The translations under genes were made by a program, and so were the position numbers. DNA of 64,000 nt from Bacteroidales bacterium UBA4070 (lineage in GTDB: Bacteria; Bacteroidota; Bacteroidia; Bacteroidales; VadinHA17). The stretch is from NCBI GenBank assembly GCA_002383485.1, contig DFYY01000032.1, positions 90,103-154,102 on the forward strand. The letters are read 5' to 3'. The notes under the pieces are model-generated. The model saw only the letters and a list, made by a program, of their open reading frames with translations, ran no database searches and was not told the DNA's origin. Within the stretch, counting starts at the first letter, position 1. The number at the start of each line of letters is the position of its first letter. Of this stretch, positions 8,109 to 17,174 are shown in pieces.

Positions 8109-9101
8109 TTAATCTTTGTCGAGTTTGTATTTTGCCACATCCATCCCGAATGAGAGGTTCATTGCCTCAAGGAGCTCATCGAGTTCGGTGAGGGACTTCT
8201 TGCCGAAGTTACGGAACTTGAGGAGGTCATTCTTATTGAACTTGACAAGGTCTCCGAGTGATTCGACCTCAGCTGCCTTGAGGCAGTTGAGAGCTCTGAC
8301 GGAGAGGTCAAGGTCAACCAGTTTGGTTTTGAGCAGCTGGCGCATATGGAGTATCTCCTCGTCAAACTCCTCGTTTGCCATCTTGTCTTCGTAGTCAATA
8401 GTGATTTTGTCTTCCGAGAAGAGCATGAAGTGGTATATGAGGATCTTGGCTGCCTCCTTAAGGGCGTCTTTCGGGTGAATGGATCCGTCTGTGGTGATCT
8501 CGAGGATCAGTTTCTCATAGTCGGTCTTCTGTTCAACCCTGTAGTTTTCAATTGAATATTTTACGTTTCTTATCGGGGTGAAGATCGAGTCAATGGCGAT
8601 CAGTCCGAATTCTGCCTCTGCGGGCTGGTTTTCCTCGGCTGTCACATATCCCCTGCCCTTGCTGATGTTGATTTCGATCTGCAGTTTGACATCCGGTTCC
8701 ATGCGGCAGATGACGAGTTCGGGGTTCAGTACCTCGAAGCTGCTGAGGGAGTTGTTGAGATCACCGGCCTTAAAGACTTCCTGTCCGGAGATTTTAACCA
8801 TAATCTTTTCGGTATCGACATCCTCGACCATACGTCTGAAGCGTATCTGCTTAAGGTTAAGTATGATTTCGGTAACGTCTTCCATCACGCCGGTGATGGT
8901 TGAGAATTCATGGTCTACGCCCTCTAATTTGATTGTAGTGATGGCGAATCCTTCCAGTGAAGAGAGGAGTATTCTCCTGAGGGCATTACCCACGGTGATG
9001 CCATAACCGGGTTCAAGCGGGCGGAATTCAAATTTTCCGTACTGGTCGTCCGCTTCCAGTAATATTACTTTATCAGGTTTCTGGAATGCTAATATGGCCA
9101 T
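8109..9101 (-). CDS. rpoA: RNA polymerase alpha subunit
   Basis: The 330-residue protein has the N-terminal assembly domain (about 1-235, including LRRILLSSLEG) that dimerises and holds beta and beta'. A linker with acidic residues follows, then the C-terminal domain (about 250-320) with SVRALNCLKAA, the helix that contacts UP-element DNA and activators. Length and order are standard. It lies between rpsD and rplQ as in the alpha operon of most bacteria. Confidence 0.98.
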   Translation of the reverse strand: MAILAFQKPDKVILLEADDQYGKFEFRPLEPGYGITVGNALRRILLSSLEGFAITTIKLEGVDHEFSTITGVMEDVTEIILNLKQIRFRRMVEDVDTEKIMVKISGQEVFKAGDLNNSLSSFEVLNPELVICRMEPDVKLQIEINISKGRGYVTAEENQPAEAEFGLIAIDSIFTPIRNVKYSIENYRVEQKTDYEKLILEITTDGSIHPKDALKEAAKILIYHFMLFSEDKITIDYEDKMANEEFDEEILHMRQLLKTKLVDLDLSVRALNCLKAAEVESLGDLVKFNKNDLLKFRNFGKKSLTELDELLEAMNLSFGMDVAKYKLDKD

Positions 9102-9119
9102 ATGAATATTATTACTTTA

Positions 9120-9728
9120 TTACTTCGAGTATAGTTCAACGATAAGCTGCTCCCTGACATCCTCCGGTATTTCGGAACGTTCGGGAACACTCATGTATTT
9201 TCCGGCCATCTGAGTGTCATCCCACTCGAGCCATGCCAGTTTTGAGCGGCGGTTTGCGCCGAGGCAGTTGATGATGGTTTCGAGTGACTTTGACTTTTCG
9301 CGTACCCCGATGATGTCACCAGGGCGCAGCTGGAATGAGGAGATGTTAACGACATCGCCGTTAACCGTTATATGACGGTGTGATACCAGCTGGCGTGCAG
9401 CAGCCCTTGTGGGGGCTATGCCGAGGCGGTATACCACGTTGTCAAGGCGCGACTCCAGAAGCTGGAGGAGTACCAGGCCGGTCACTCCGGAGGCAGAGGC
9501 TGCCTTCTCGAAGGTATTGCGGAACTGGCGCTCAAGCAGGCCATAGGTGTATTTCACCTTCTGCTTTTCGCGAAGCTGCACACCGTATTCCGATGTCTTT
9601 TTTCTCTTTTTGGTCAGACCGTGCTGGCCGGGAGGAAAATTCTTCCTGTCGAGGTATTTGTCAGGGCCGAAAATAGGCTCTCCGAATTTCCTGGCGATTC
9701 TTGATCTGGGTCCTGTATATCTTGCCAT
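9120..9728 (-). CDS. rpsD: 30S ribosomal protein S4
   Basis: The 202-residue S4 carries the N-terminal ARYTGPRSRIARKFGE segment and the S4 RNA-binding domain (about 93-155, RLDNVVYRLG). The N-terminal region has no zinc-binding cysteines, so it is the zinc-free (C-minus) form. S4 is a primary binder of 16S rRNA and in many bacteria represses the alpha operon; whether it does so here cannot be seen. Confidence 0.98.
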   Translation of the reverse strand: MARYTGPRSRIARKFGEPIFGPDKYLDRKNFPPGQHGLTKKRKKTSEYGVQLREKQKVKYTYGLLERQFRNTFEKAASASGVTGLVLLQLLESRLDNVVYRLGIAPTRAAARQLVSHRHITVNGDVVNISSFQLRPGDIIGVREKSKSLETIINCLGANRRSKLAWLEWDDTQMAGKYMSVPERSEIPEDVREQLIVELYSK

Positions 9729-9772
9729 TGAATGTAATGTTTATCGTTTTGTGTAATATTGTTGTGAGCCTT

Positions 9773-10162
9773 TTATACCCTTCTGCGTGACGGCGGACGG
9801 CATCCGTTGTGAGGCATCGGGGTGACGTCAATGATCTCGGTCACTTCCACGCCGCTGTTTGAAATGGCACGGATGGCTGATTCACGGCCTGATCCGGGTC
9901 CCTTGACATATACCTTTACCTTGCGGAGACCAAGTTCGTAGGCCACTTTGGTGCACTCTTCCGAAGCCATCTGAGCGGCATAGGGGGTATTTTTCTTTGA
10001 ACCCTTGAAACCCATCTTGCCTGCAGATGCCCAGGATATTACCTGCCCGGAGCTGTTTGTGAGGCTTATGATTATATTATTGAATGATGAATGAACGTGA
10101 GCCTGTCCCACGGGTTCAACCTTTACGACCTTCTTCTTTAATGTCCCAGTCTTCTTTGCCAT
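9773..10162 (-). CDS. rpsK: 30S ribosomal protein S11
   Basis: The 129-residue protein has the S11 signatures NNIIISLT, GSGRESAIRA and the C-terminal MPHNGCRPPSRRRV. It sits on the 30S platform near the mRNA exit. It is followed by rpsD after 44 bases, the largest gap in this part of the operon apart from the region around rpmJ. Confidence 0.98.
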   Translation of the reverse strand: MAKKTGTLKKKVVKVEPVGQAHVHSSFNNIIISLTNSSGQVISWASAGKMGFKGSKKNTPYAAQMASEECTKVAYELGLRKVKVYVKGPGSGRESAIRAISNSGVEVTEIIDVTPMPHNGCRPPSRRRV

Positions 10163-10169
10163 ATATTAC

Positions 10170-10547
10170 TTATTTAGTAGCTTTTTTCTTGTTTGCCACA
10201 GTCTTCTTGCGTCCCTTCCGGGTACGGGCATTGTTCTTCGTACTCTGGCCCCTTACAGGCAGCCCGATACGGTGACGGATACCGCGGTAGCAACCGATGT
10301 CCATCAGCCGCTTGATGTTAAGCTGGGTCTCGGAACGAAGTTCACCCTCAAGCTTGTAATTCTCGGAAAGAATCTGACGGATAGCATTGATGTTATCGTC
10401 ATTCCATTCCTCTACCTTCATGTGGCGGTCAACGCCGGCCCTGTCAAGCACTTTCTGTGCAGTGCTTCGCCCAACACCATAGATATAAGTGAGAGCCACT
10501 TCGCCCTGCTTATTCCTTGGTAGGTCTACCCCATTAATACGTGCCAT
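10170..10547 (-). CDS. rpsM: 30S ribosomal protein S13
   Basis: The 125-residue S13 begins MARINGVDLPRNK and carries the helix-two-turn-helix region and the RHRIGLPVRGQ motif. The lysine-rich C-terminal tail reaches the P-site tRNA in known structures. Head-of-30S protein, bridging to L5 of the large subunit. Confidence 0.98.
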   Translation of the reverse strand: MARINGVDLPRNKQGEVALTYIYGVGRSTAQKVLDRAGVDRHMKVEEWNDDNINAIRQILSENYKLEGELRSETQLNIKRLMDIGCYRGIRHRIGLPVRGQSTKNNARTRKGRKKTVANKKKATK

Positions 10548-10584
10548 ATACCTCTTTAAATTTGAAGTGCAAAGTTAATCAAAT

Positions 10585-10701
10585 TTATCCCTGTCTCTGC
10601 TTGAACTTGGGATTTTTCTTATTTATCACATACAGACGCCCGTTACGCCTGACAATCTTGCAGTCGGCTGAGCGCTTTTTTATTGATGCTCTTACTTTCA
10701 T
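10585..10701 (-). CDS. rpmJ: 50S ribosomal protein L36 (zinc-free form)
   Basis: A 38-residue reading frame, too short for usual length cut-offs, starts MKVRASIKKRSADCKIVRR and ends NPKFKQRQG. This is a clear L36. Only one cysteine is present instead of the three-Cys/one-His zinc ribbon, so it is the C-minus, zinc-independent type. It lies between infA and rpsM, the usual place in the alpha operon. Confidence 0.95.
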   Translation of the reverse strand: MKVRASIKKRSADCKIVRRNGRLYVINKKNPKFKQRQG

Positions 10702-10715
10702 CGCGGTGCTATTTT

Positions 10716-10934
10716 CTATTTAAACCTGAACGTTATTCTTCCTTTGGTAAGGTCATAAGGCGACATTTCAACCTTCACCTTGTCACCGGGGAGGATTTTG
10801 ATATAATGCATCCTCATTTTGCCGGAGATATGGGCGGTGATGATATGTCCGTTTTCGAGCCTGACCCTGAACATCGCGTTGGAAAGCGCCTCGATGATCG
10901 TTCCGTCAATCTCTATTGATGGTTGTTTGGCCAT
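10716..10934 (-). CDS. infA: Translation initiation factor IF-1
   Basis: The 72-residue protein is a single S1-like OB fold with the typical MAKQPSIEIDGTIIEALSN start and SPYDLTKGRITFRFK end. IF-1 occupies the A site of the 30S subunit during initiation. The length equals the family norm. It follows map after 4 bases. Confidence 0.98.
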   Translation of the reverse strand: MAKQPSIEIDGTIIEALSNAMFRVRLENGHIITAHISGKMRMHYIKILPGDKVKVEMSPYDLTKGRITFRFK

Positions 10935-10938
10935 ATAC

Positions 10939-11715
10939 TTACCTCTTTTTTAATACCTCTTCTATAAACTCATATGTTGTGAGCAGGTCGGCACTGCCTT
11001 CCCTGACCGCAACAGCGTATTCAAAATGTGCCGACGGTTTGCCGTCACCTGTCCTGACTGTCCAGCCATCACCCTGTACCCGTGTGTTTTTGGTTCCCAT
11101 ATTGATCATCGGTTCTATGCAGATGACCAGGTTCCTTTCAAGTCTTGTACCGGAGCCGCGTCGTCCGAAATTGGGGACTTCGGGGCCCTCGTGAAGGTGT
11201 TTCCCGATACCGTGTCCCACCAGTGTGCGTACCACGGAGTAACCTCCGCTCTCTGCCTTTGACTGAACAGCACAGGAGATATCGCCTATGCGGTTACCCG
11301 CTACTGCCTCCCTTACACCGGCTTCAAGTGACGCCCTTGTATATTCCATGAGGCGAATGATTTCAGGCTTTACCTCGCCTACGGCGAAGGTATAGGCGCT
11401 GTCACCATACCATCCGTTCAGAATCACCCCGCAATCGACCGATATTATATCGCCCTCCTTTAGTTCATATCCTGAAGGAATCCCGTGGACCACTTCGTCA
11501 TTGACAGATGTGCAGAGCGTATTGGGAAACCCGCCATAGCCCTTGAATGCTGGCAAAGCGCCGTGGTCACGGATAAACTCCTCGGCAATGGCGTCAAGCC
11601 GCAGGGTTGTCACCCCCGGTCTGATATGCCCGGCTACTTCCGCAAGTGTCTTCGAGACCAGCTGATTGCTCTCTCTCAGAAACTCTACTTCTGCATTCGT
11701 CTTAATATAGATCAT
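10939..11715 (-). CDS. map: Type I methionine aminopeptidase
   Basis: About 258 residues, removing the initiator methionine from new proteins. The five metal ligands are visible: Asp in SVDCGV, Asp in YGDSAYTF, His in VGHGIGKHLHE, Glu in ICIEPM and Glu in AHFEYAV. A TTG codon directly precedes the ATG; the ATG at 11715 is preferred. It lies between secY and infA without the adenylate kinase gene that often stands here. Confidence 0.97.
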   Translation of the reverse strand: MIYIKTNAEVEFLRESNQLVSKTLAEVAGHIRPGVTTLRLDAIAEEFIRDHGALPAFKGYGGFPNTLCTSVNDEVVHGIPSGYELKEGDIISVDCGVILNGWYGDSAYTFAVGEVKPEIIRLMEYTRASLEAGVREAVAGNRIGDISCAVQSKAESGGYSVVRTLVGHGIGKHLHEGPEVPNFGRRGSGTRLERNLVICIEPMINMGTKNTRVQGDGWTVRTGDGKPSAHFEYAVAVREGSADLLTTYEFIEEVLKKR

Positions 11716-11732
11716 CAAAGAACGTCAATCAA

Positions 11733-13061
11733 TTAAATAGCCGTCACGGCTCCGGTCCTGCCCTTCACCCGGCCTGACTTCATGAGGCCGTCATAGTGGC
11801 GCATTAGCAGATGGCTTTCGATCTGCTGGAGAGTGTCAAGCACAACGCCCACAAGAATCAGGAGCGAGGTGCCACCGAAGAACTGTGCAAACTCACCGCT
11901 GACGCCAAAATTGACGGCAAAGGCGGGGAGTATGGCTATAATGGCAAGAAATATTGAACCCGGAAGGGTAATCCTGGACATGATCGTATCAAGGAACTCG
12001 ACCGTCTTGCGCCCGGGTTTGATGCCCGGGATGAAGCCGCCGTTCTTCTTCATGTCTTCAGCCATCTGTACCGGGTTGATTGTCACCGCAGTATAGAAGT
12101 AAGTGAAGAGGACGATAAGGATGGCGGTTACCAGGTTATACCAGAATCCGTACATGTTGGTGAATGCCATCACAAATCCGGAGCCTGATTCATTGAATCC
12201 TGCCAGGATGATAGGCAGCATCATAATCGCCTGCGCGAAGATGATTGGCATAACGCCTGCTGCATTCACCTTGAGAGGTATATACTGTCTTACGCCGCCA
12301 TACTGTTTGTTACCGACGATTCGCCTCGCGTACTGCACCGGGATTCGCCGGGTGCCCTGTACGAGCAGGACTGAGCCAAGTATCACGGCGAATAGGAACA
12401 CTATCTCAATCAGGAGTGCGACGAGGCCGCCTGAGCCGTTGATACGTGTTCCGGCTTCAAATATGAATGAGACCGGGAAGCGGGCCAGGATACCAACCAT
12501 GATAATGAGTGATATGCCGTTTCCTATTCCCTTGTCTGTTATCTTCTCACCGAGCCACATCACGAAGATGGTTCCGGCAGTAAGGATGATCACCGAAGAG
12601 ATCTGGAAGAACCAGCCCTGGGTCACGAATGCCTCAGGAGGCAGTATTGAATGAAGGTTGGCAAGGTATGTGGGTGCCTGCAATATAAGAATAGCCACTG
12701 TCAGGTACCTTGTATACTGGTTCATCTTGCGCCTGCCGCTCTCACCCTCCTTCTGAAGCTTCTGGAAGTAGGGAAAGACTATGCCGAGCAGCTGTATAAC
12801 AATTGATGCCGAGATATATGGCATGATACCGAGGGCAAAGATGGATGCCTGCGAGAATGCACCGCCGGAGAACATGTCAAGAAGACCCATTATACCTGAA
12901 GAGGTCTGGCTTCTCAGGTTTTCAAGCATTGAAGGATCGACGCCGGGAAGCGTGATATATTTACCCAGACGGTAGAGTGCAACGATGGCAAGAGTGTAGA
13001 TGATCCTGGCTCTCAGATCCTCAATCTTGAATATGTTCTTTATTGTCTGAAAGAATTTCAT
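11733..13061 (-). CDS. secY: Preprotein translocase subunit SecY
   Basis: The 442-residue protein is the ten-helix channel subunit of the Sec translocon in the inner membrane. The N-terminal region with GVDPSML (loop before the plug), the GGVRQYIPLKVNAAGVMPII stretch in the middle and a late MKKNGGFIPGIKPG loop are typical of the family. It follows rplO after 3 bases, the classical spc-operon position. Confidence 0.98.
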   Translation of the reverse strand: MKFFQTIKNIFKIEDLRARIIYTLAIVALYRLGKYITLPGVDPSMLENLRSQTSSGIMGLLDMFSGGAFSQASIFALGIMPYISASIVIQLLGIVFPYFQKLQKEGESGRRKMNQYTRYLTVAILILQAPTYLANLHSILPPEAFVTQGWFFQISSVIILTAGTIFVMWLGEKITDKGIGNGISLIIMVGILARFPVSFIFEAGTRINGSGGLVALLIEIVFLFAVILGSVLLVQGTRRIPVQYARRIVGNKQYGGVRQYIPLKVNAAGVMPIIFAQAIMMLPIILAGFNESGSGFVMAFTNMYGFWYNLVTAILIVLFTYFYTAVTINPVQMAEDMKKNGGFIPGIKPGRKTVEFLDTIMSRITLPGSIFLAIIAILPAFAVNFGVSGEFAQFFGGTSLLILVGVVLDTLQQIESHLLMRHYDGLMKSGRVKGRTGAVTAI

Positions 13062-13064
13062 GCC

Positions 13065-13511
13065 TTACAGTTTAACTGCGGTTCCCTGATTTGCTTCGAT
13101 TGCTGCCTGCGCCGACTTGCTGAAAGCGTGGGCATGAACCTCAAGCTTTCTTGTAAGCGTCCCTTTGCCGAGTATCTTGACCAGTGCGTTCTTGTTCACA
13201 AGACCTGCCGTAAGCAGTGTCTGGAAGTCAATGCGGTCAGTATCGAGCTTAGCTGCGAGGGCTTCGATAGTGCTCAGGTTGATAGCCTTGAACTCCACAC
13301 GGTTGATATTTTTGAATCCCGATTTCGGTACCCTTCTCTGGAGTGGCATCTGGCCGCCTTCAAAGCCTATCTTCCTGCTGTAGCCTGAGCGTGACTTGGC
13401 GCCCTTGTGGCCGCGGGTGGATGTGCCGCCATGGCCTGATCCCTCACCTCGTCCGATGCGCTTTTCTCTCTTGACCGAACCGGGGGCCGGTTTCAAATTG
13501 CTTAAATCCAT
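13065..13511 (-). CDS. rplO: 50S ribosomal protein L15
   Basis: The 148-residue L15 has the glycine-rich, basic N-terminal arm (RIGRGEGSGHGGTSTRGHKG) and the GFEGGQMPLQRRVPK motif. It binds 23S rRNA in late assembly. Order rpmD-rplO-secY is conserved. Confidence 0.98.
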   Translation of the reverse strand: MDLSNLKPAPGSVKREKRIGRGEGSGHGGTSTRGHKGAKSRSGYSRKIGFEGGQMPLQRRVPKSGFKNINRVEFKAINLSTIEALAAKLDTDRIDFQTLLTAGLVNKNALVKILGKGTLTRKLEVHAHAFSKSAQAAIEANQGTAVKL

Positions 13512-13539
13512 TGTTGAAATATATAATGCTGTTAATACC

Positions 13540-13719
13540 TTAGAGTTTCTCTACCTTGACCAGGTGCTTCAGCTTGTTGACCATACCCATAATCTGGGGC
13601 GTATCATCGTGCTCAACAGTCTGGTGCATCTTTCTTATACCGAGTGACGCGAGGATTTTCTTCTGTGACTCGGGCTGGCCTATCTTGCTCTTTATCTGGG
13701 TTACCTTGATTCTTGCCAT
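13540..13719 (-). CDS. rpmD: 50S ribosomal protein L30
   Basis: A 59-residue reading frame between rpsE and rplO starts MARIKVTQIKSKIGQP and ends LVKVEKL. The match to L30, including LGIRKMHQTVEHDDTPQIMG, is clear. It is short but of normal length for the family. Confidence 0.96.
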   Translation of the reverse strand: MARIKVTQIKSKIGQPESQKKILASLGIRKMHQTVEHDDTPQIMGMVNKLKHLVKVEKL

Positions 13720-13734
13720 GATGTCTGAATATTA

Positions 13735-14250
13735 CTAACCGTTAAACACTTTTTCCAGGGTAACGCCTCTGTGGTCTGCCACTGTGCTGGCATCACGCAG
13801 TTCAAGCAGAGCGGCTATGGTTGCCTTTACCAGGTTGTGGGGGTTTGAGGAACCCTTTGACTTGGCAAGCACGTTCTTCACGCCAACGCTCTCGAGCACG
13901 GCACGCATTGCACCTCCGGCCTTGATACCGGTACCTTCTGTTGCAGGTTTGATGAAGACATAGGCGCCTCCAAACTTGCCGTACTGCTCATGAGGTATGG
14001 TAGCCTTGTGCACCGGTACCTTGATGAGGTTTTTCTTGGCGTCCTCGATGCCTTTTGCTATGGCTGTAGTCACCTCACTTGCCTTACCCAGACCATGTCC
14101 GACGATCCCTTTCTCATCACCCACCACAACGATGGCTGAGAAGCTGAAGGTACGGCCACCCTTGGTTACCTTGGTTACCCGATTGATGCTTACCAGCCTG
14201 TCGGTAAGTTCAAGATCGCTGTTTTTTACTCTTTTTATTCCGTATGCCAT
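13735..14250 (-). CDS. rpsE: 30S ribosomal protein S5
   Basis: The 171-residue S5 has the double-stranded RNA-binding-like N-terminal domain (about 12-75, with VTKGGRTFSFSAIVVVGD) and the C-terminal domain with the GIKAGGAMRAVLE motif. It helps form the mRNA entry tunnel and affects decoding accuracy. Confidence 0.98.
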   Translation of the reverse strand: MAYGIKRVKNSDLELTDRLVSINRVTKVTKGGRTFSFSAIVVVGDEKGIVGHGLGKASEVTTAIAKGIEDAKKNLIKVPVHKATIPHEQYGKFGGAYVFIKPATEGTGIKAGGAMRAVLESVGVKNVLAKSKGSSNPHNLVKATIAALLELRDASTVADHRGVTLEKVFNG

Positions 14251-14255
14251 ACTGA

Positions 14256-14615
14256 TTAGAATTTTAAGCCGCCTTCGCGTGCTCCGTCAGCTAATGATTT
14301 TACTCTGCCATGATACTGGTACCCGCTTCTGTCAAAGACAACATTCTCGATGCCCTTCTCCTTGCACACTGCGGCAAGACGCTTTCCTACCAGCACTGCC
14401 AGCTCGCTCTTTTTCTTCCCGGTGACGGAGGCAATCTCCTTCTCCCTTGAAGATGCGGCAGCCAGCGTCACACCGTTGACATCGTCAACAGCCTGGGCAT
14501 ATATCTGTTTGTTGCTGCGGAACACCGAAATCCTCGGTTTTTCGGATGTTCCCTTGATCCGCTTGCGGATTCTCAGTTTGATCTTTTCTCTCTTTTCTGT
14601 CTTTGATAAAGCCAT
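14256..14615 (-). CDS. rplR: 50S ribosomal protein L18
   Basis: The 119-residue L18 has the basic N-terminus (KLRIRKRIKGTSEKPRISVF) and the C-terminal NVVFDRSGYQYHGRVKSLADG motif. It binds 5S rRNA together with L5. Standard length and place between rplF and rpsE. Confidence 0.98.
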   Translation of the reverse strand: MALSKTEKREKIKLRIRKRIKGTSEKPRISVFRSNKQIYAQAVDDVNGVTLAAASSREKEIASVTGKKKSELAVLVGKRLAAVCKEKGIENVVFDRSGYQYHGRVKSLADGAREGGLKF

Positions 14616-14635
14616 GACTTCCTTATTTAATCATG

Positions 14636-15190
14636 TTACACACCAGCCGATTTACCGGCTTTTCTCCTGAGCTGTTCACCCACGAACTTGATACCCTTGC
14701 CCTTGTACGGCTCAGGCGGACGCAGAGACCTGATCTTTGCTGCGACATGGCCGATGAGCTGCTTGTCAATGCTTGAGAGCATGATGACTGGATTGCTCCT
14801 CTTTTCGGTCCTGGTTTCAACCTTGATCTCCTGCGGCAGTTCCATGATAATATCATGTGAATAACCGAGGCTCATCTCAAGACGCTGACCGTTGGCCTCA
14901 GCGCGGTAGCCCACACCAACGAGCTCAAGATCTTTCCTGTACCCTTTTGAAACGCCTGTTACCATGTTGGCAATGAGTGCACGGTAGAGTCCGTGGAGCG
15001 ACTTGAGGCGCTTCTCGTCATTAGGCCTGGAAAGAACCAGTTCATTATTTTCCACCTCCACTTTGATATCACTGTCAACCTTCTGTGACAGGGTTCCCAG
15101 GGGGCCTTTAACACTGACCACGTTGTCGTCACTCACCGTAATGGTGACGCCGGATGGCAGGTTTACAGGTAATTTTCCTATTCGTGACAT
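14636..15190 (-). CDS. rplF: 50S ribosomal protein L6
   Basis: The 184-residue L6 starts MSRIGKLPVNLPSGV and has the two repeated alpha/beta domains with the signature PEPYKGKGIKF near the end. It lies near the factor-binding site at the base of the stalk. Confidence 0.98.
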   Translation of the reverse strand: MSRIGKLPVNLPSGVTITVSDDNVVSVKGPLGTLSQKVDSDIKVEVENNELVLSRPNDEKRLKSLHGLYRALIANMVTGVSKGYRKDLELVGVGYRAEANGQRLEMSLGYSHDIIMELPQEIKVETRTEKRSNPVIMLSSIDKQLIGHVAAKIRSLRPPEPYKGKGIKFVGEQLRRKAGKSAGV

Positions 15191-15205
15191 TTAACTTCCT
15201 CCTGT

Positions 15206-15601
15206 TTAGTAAACATAACATATAACTTCACCTCCGACATTCTCCCTCGCTGCCTCCTTTTCGGTCATTACGCCGCGTGAAGTTGAGATGATGGCAACGC
15301 CAAGGCCGTTGAGGACTCTCGGAAGCTCGTCAACGCCGGCATACCTTCTCAGTCCCGGACGGCTGACCCTCTGTATCTGCTTGATTGCAGGCAGTTTGGT
15401 TTTGGGATGGTATTTAAGGGCAATTTTTATCTTACCCTGAAGTTCATCATCAATAAACTTATAGCTGAGAATATATCCCTTGTCGTAAAGTATCCTTGTG
15501 ATATCCTTGGTCAGACCGGTAGCCGGTGTCTCAACCACTTTGTGGCCGGCCATGATGGCATTCCTTACCCTGGTAAGAAAATCTGCAATTGGATCTGTCA
15601 T
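15206..15601 (-). CDS. rpsH: 30S ribosomal protein S8
   Basis: The 131-residue S8 starts MTDPIADFLTRVRNA and ends with the conserved STSRGVMTEKEA segment. A primary 16S rRNA binder; in E. coli it is the translational repressor of the spc operon, which is not testable by eye here. Confidence 0.98.
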   Translation of the reverse strand: MTDPIADFLTRVRNAIMAGHKVVETPATGLTKDITRILYDKGYILSYKFIDDELQGKIKIALKYHPKTKLPAIKQIQRVSRPGLRRYAGVDELPRVLNGLGVAIISTSRGVMTEKEAARENVGGEVICYVY

Positions 15602-15635
15602 CTTATATAATGATTTATTGTTTATTTCTCGGTTG

Positions 15636-15905
15636 TTACCAGCTTGCTTTTCTTACTCCCGGGATAAGCCCTTTTGAAGCCATCTCCCTGAAGGTAATCC
15701 TGCTGATGCCAAACTGTCTCATGTAGCCTCTGGGTCTGCCGGTGAGTTTACACCTGTTGCGCTGCCTGATTGGGCTTGAGTTGCGCGGCAGGGTGCTCAG
15801 GGCAACGTAATTGCCTTCGGCCTTGAACGCTGCTCTTCTGGCGGCATACTTGGTGGCAAGCTTTACGCGTTTGACTTCGCGGGCTTTCATTGATTCCTTA
15901 GCCAT
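15636..15905 (-). CDS. rpsN: 30S ribosomal protein S14 (zinc-free form)
   Basis: The 89-residue protein is the long S14 type with NRCKLTGRPRGYMRQFGISR. It keeps a single cysteine, so it lacks the two CXXC pairs of the zinc-binding short form. It forms part of the 30S head. Normal spc-operon position between rplE and rpsH. Confidence 0.97.
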   Translation of the reverse strand: MAKESMKAREVKRVKLATKYAARRAAFKAEGNYVALSTLPRNSSPIRQRNRCKLTGRPRGYMRQFGISRITFREMASKGLIPGVRKASW

Positions 15906-15917
15906 ATTCCGATCTGT

Positions 15918-16463
15918 TTACTTGTTTTTAAAGGGAATTCCGAATTCTTTAAGCAGGGCAAAAGCCTCCTCGTCACTCTTTGCAGTGGTGACGAATGTGA
16001 TCTGCAGTCCCATGATCTTTGCGATCTTGTCAATGTCAATCTCGGGGAAGATGATCTGCTCGGTGATACCCAGGGTGTAGTTACCGCGGCCGTCAAGCCT
16101 GGCTCCCACTCCCTTGAAGTCACGTATGCGCGGCAGTGCCACCGAGATGAGCCTTTCGAGGAACTCATACATGCGGTCCCTGCGCAGGGTTACCATTACG
16201 CCGATGGGCATGGCCTTCCTCAGCTTGAAGTTGGAGATGTCCTTTTTGGAGATTGTCTGTATCGCTTTCTGTCCGGCGATATCGGAAACTTCCTTCTGAC
16301 CCATTTCAAGCAGTTTTTTGTCGGCAATAGCCTGACCAAGTCCCTGGTTGATAACGATTTTTTCCAGACGGGGCACCTGCATAACAGTACTGTAATTGAA
16401 CTGTTTCATCAGAGCAGGTGTAATCTCACTCTTGTATTTGGTCTTTAAAGCAGGCGTATACAT
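15918..16463 (-). CDS. rplE: 50S ribosomal protein L5
   Basis: The 181-residue L5 carries the family signature at PRLEKIVINQGLGQA and GRGNYTLGITEQIIFPEI. It binds 5S rRNA and contacts the P-site tRNA. Its start codon shares one base with the rplX stop (TAATG), indicating translational coupling. Confidence 0.98.
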   Translation of the reverse strand: MYTPALKTKYKSEITPALMKQFNYSTVMQVPRLEKIVINQGLGQAIADKKLLEMGQKEVSDIAGQKAIQTISKKDISNFKLRKAMPIGVMVTLRRDRMYEFLERLISVALPRIRDFKGVGARLDGRGNYTLGITEQIIFPEIDIDKIAKIMGLQITFVTTAKSDEEAFALLKEFGIPFKNK

Positions 16464-16786
16464 TACTTGATCTCCTCTCCTGATTTTTTGGCATAACGTA
16501 CCAGTTTGTTCTTGTCATTCAGCTTGCGGCCGACACGTGTTGGCTTACCGCTTGCCGGGTCAATGACCATAAGGTTCGAGATGTGGATGTGAGCCTCTTT
16601 CTTGAGGATACCGCCCTGCGGTGCCTTTGAGTTGGGTTTGGTATGCTTTGATACCATGTTTACTCCTTCTACCAGGGCCTTGTTCTTGTCCCTGTCTACC
16701 TCGAGCACACGGCCTTTCTGTCCTTTGGATTCACCGGCAATGACAGCCACTGTGTCTCCTTTTTTGATGTGTAATTTCTTCTGCAT
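16463..16786 (-). CDS. rplX: 50S ribosomal protein L24
   Basis: The 107-residue L24 has the KOW motif at the N-terminus (KGDTVAVIAGESKGQKGRVL). It initiates assembly of the large subunit. The stop overlaps the rplE start by one base. Confidence 0.98.
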   Translation of the reverse strand: MQKKLHIKKGDTVAVIAGESKGQKGRVLEVDRDKNKALVEGVNMVSKHTKPNSKAPQGGILKKEAHIHISNLMVIDPASGKPTRVGRKLNDKNKLVRYAKKSGEEIK

Positions 16787-16806
16787 CGGGTGTCAGTTTA
16801 TAGGTA

Positions 16807-17172
16807 TTATAACACTTCAGGTGCAAGTGAGACGATCTTCATGTACTTGTCACGCAATTCCCTTGCAACAGGGCCGAAGATACGGGTACCGCGAACTTCA
16901 TCCTGATTGTTGAGGAGCACCACGGCGTTGTCATCAAAGCGGATATATGAACCGTCAGCACGACGAATCTCCTTCTTTGTCCTGACAACCACGGCCTTGC
17001 TTACCGTACCTTTTTTTGCTTCTCCGGAGGGGAGAGCGCTCTTAACGGAGACAACTATCTTGTCACCCACGCTCGCATACCTCTTCTTGCTTCCACCGAG
17101 CACCCTGATGCAAAGGACTTCCTTGGCACCGGTGTTATCGGCTACAGTCAACCTGCTTTCCTGCTGTATCAT
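16807..17172 (-). CDS. rplN: 50S ribosomal protein L14
   Basis: The 121-residue L14 starts MIQQESRLTVADNTGAKE, the family hallmark, and ends with GPVARELRDKYMKIVSLAPEVL-type sequence. It contacts 16S rRNA in an intersubunit bridge. It follows rpsQ after 2 bases. Confidence 0.98.
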   Translation of the reverse strand: MIQQESRLTVADNTGAKEVLCIRVLGGSKKRYASVGDKIVVSVKSALPSGEAKKGTVSKAVVVRTKKEIRRADGSYIRFDDNAVVLLNNQDEVRGTRIFGPVARELRDKYMKIVSLAPEVL

Positions 17173-17174
17173 AA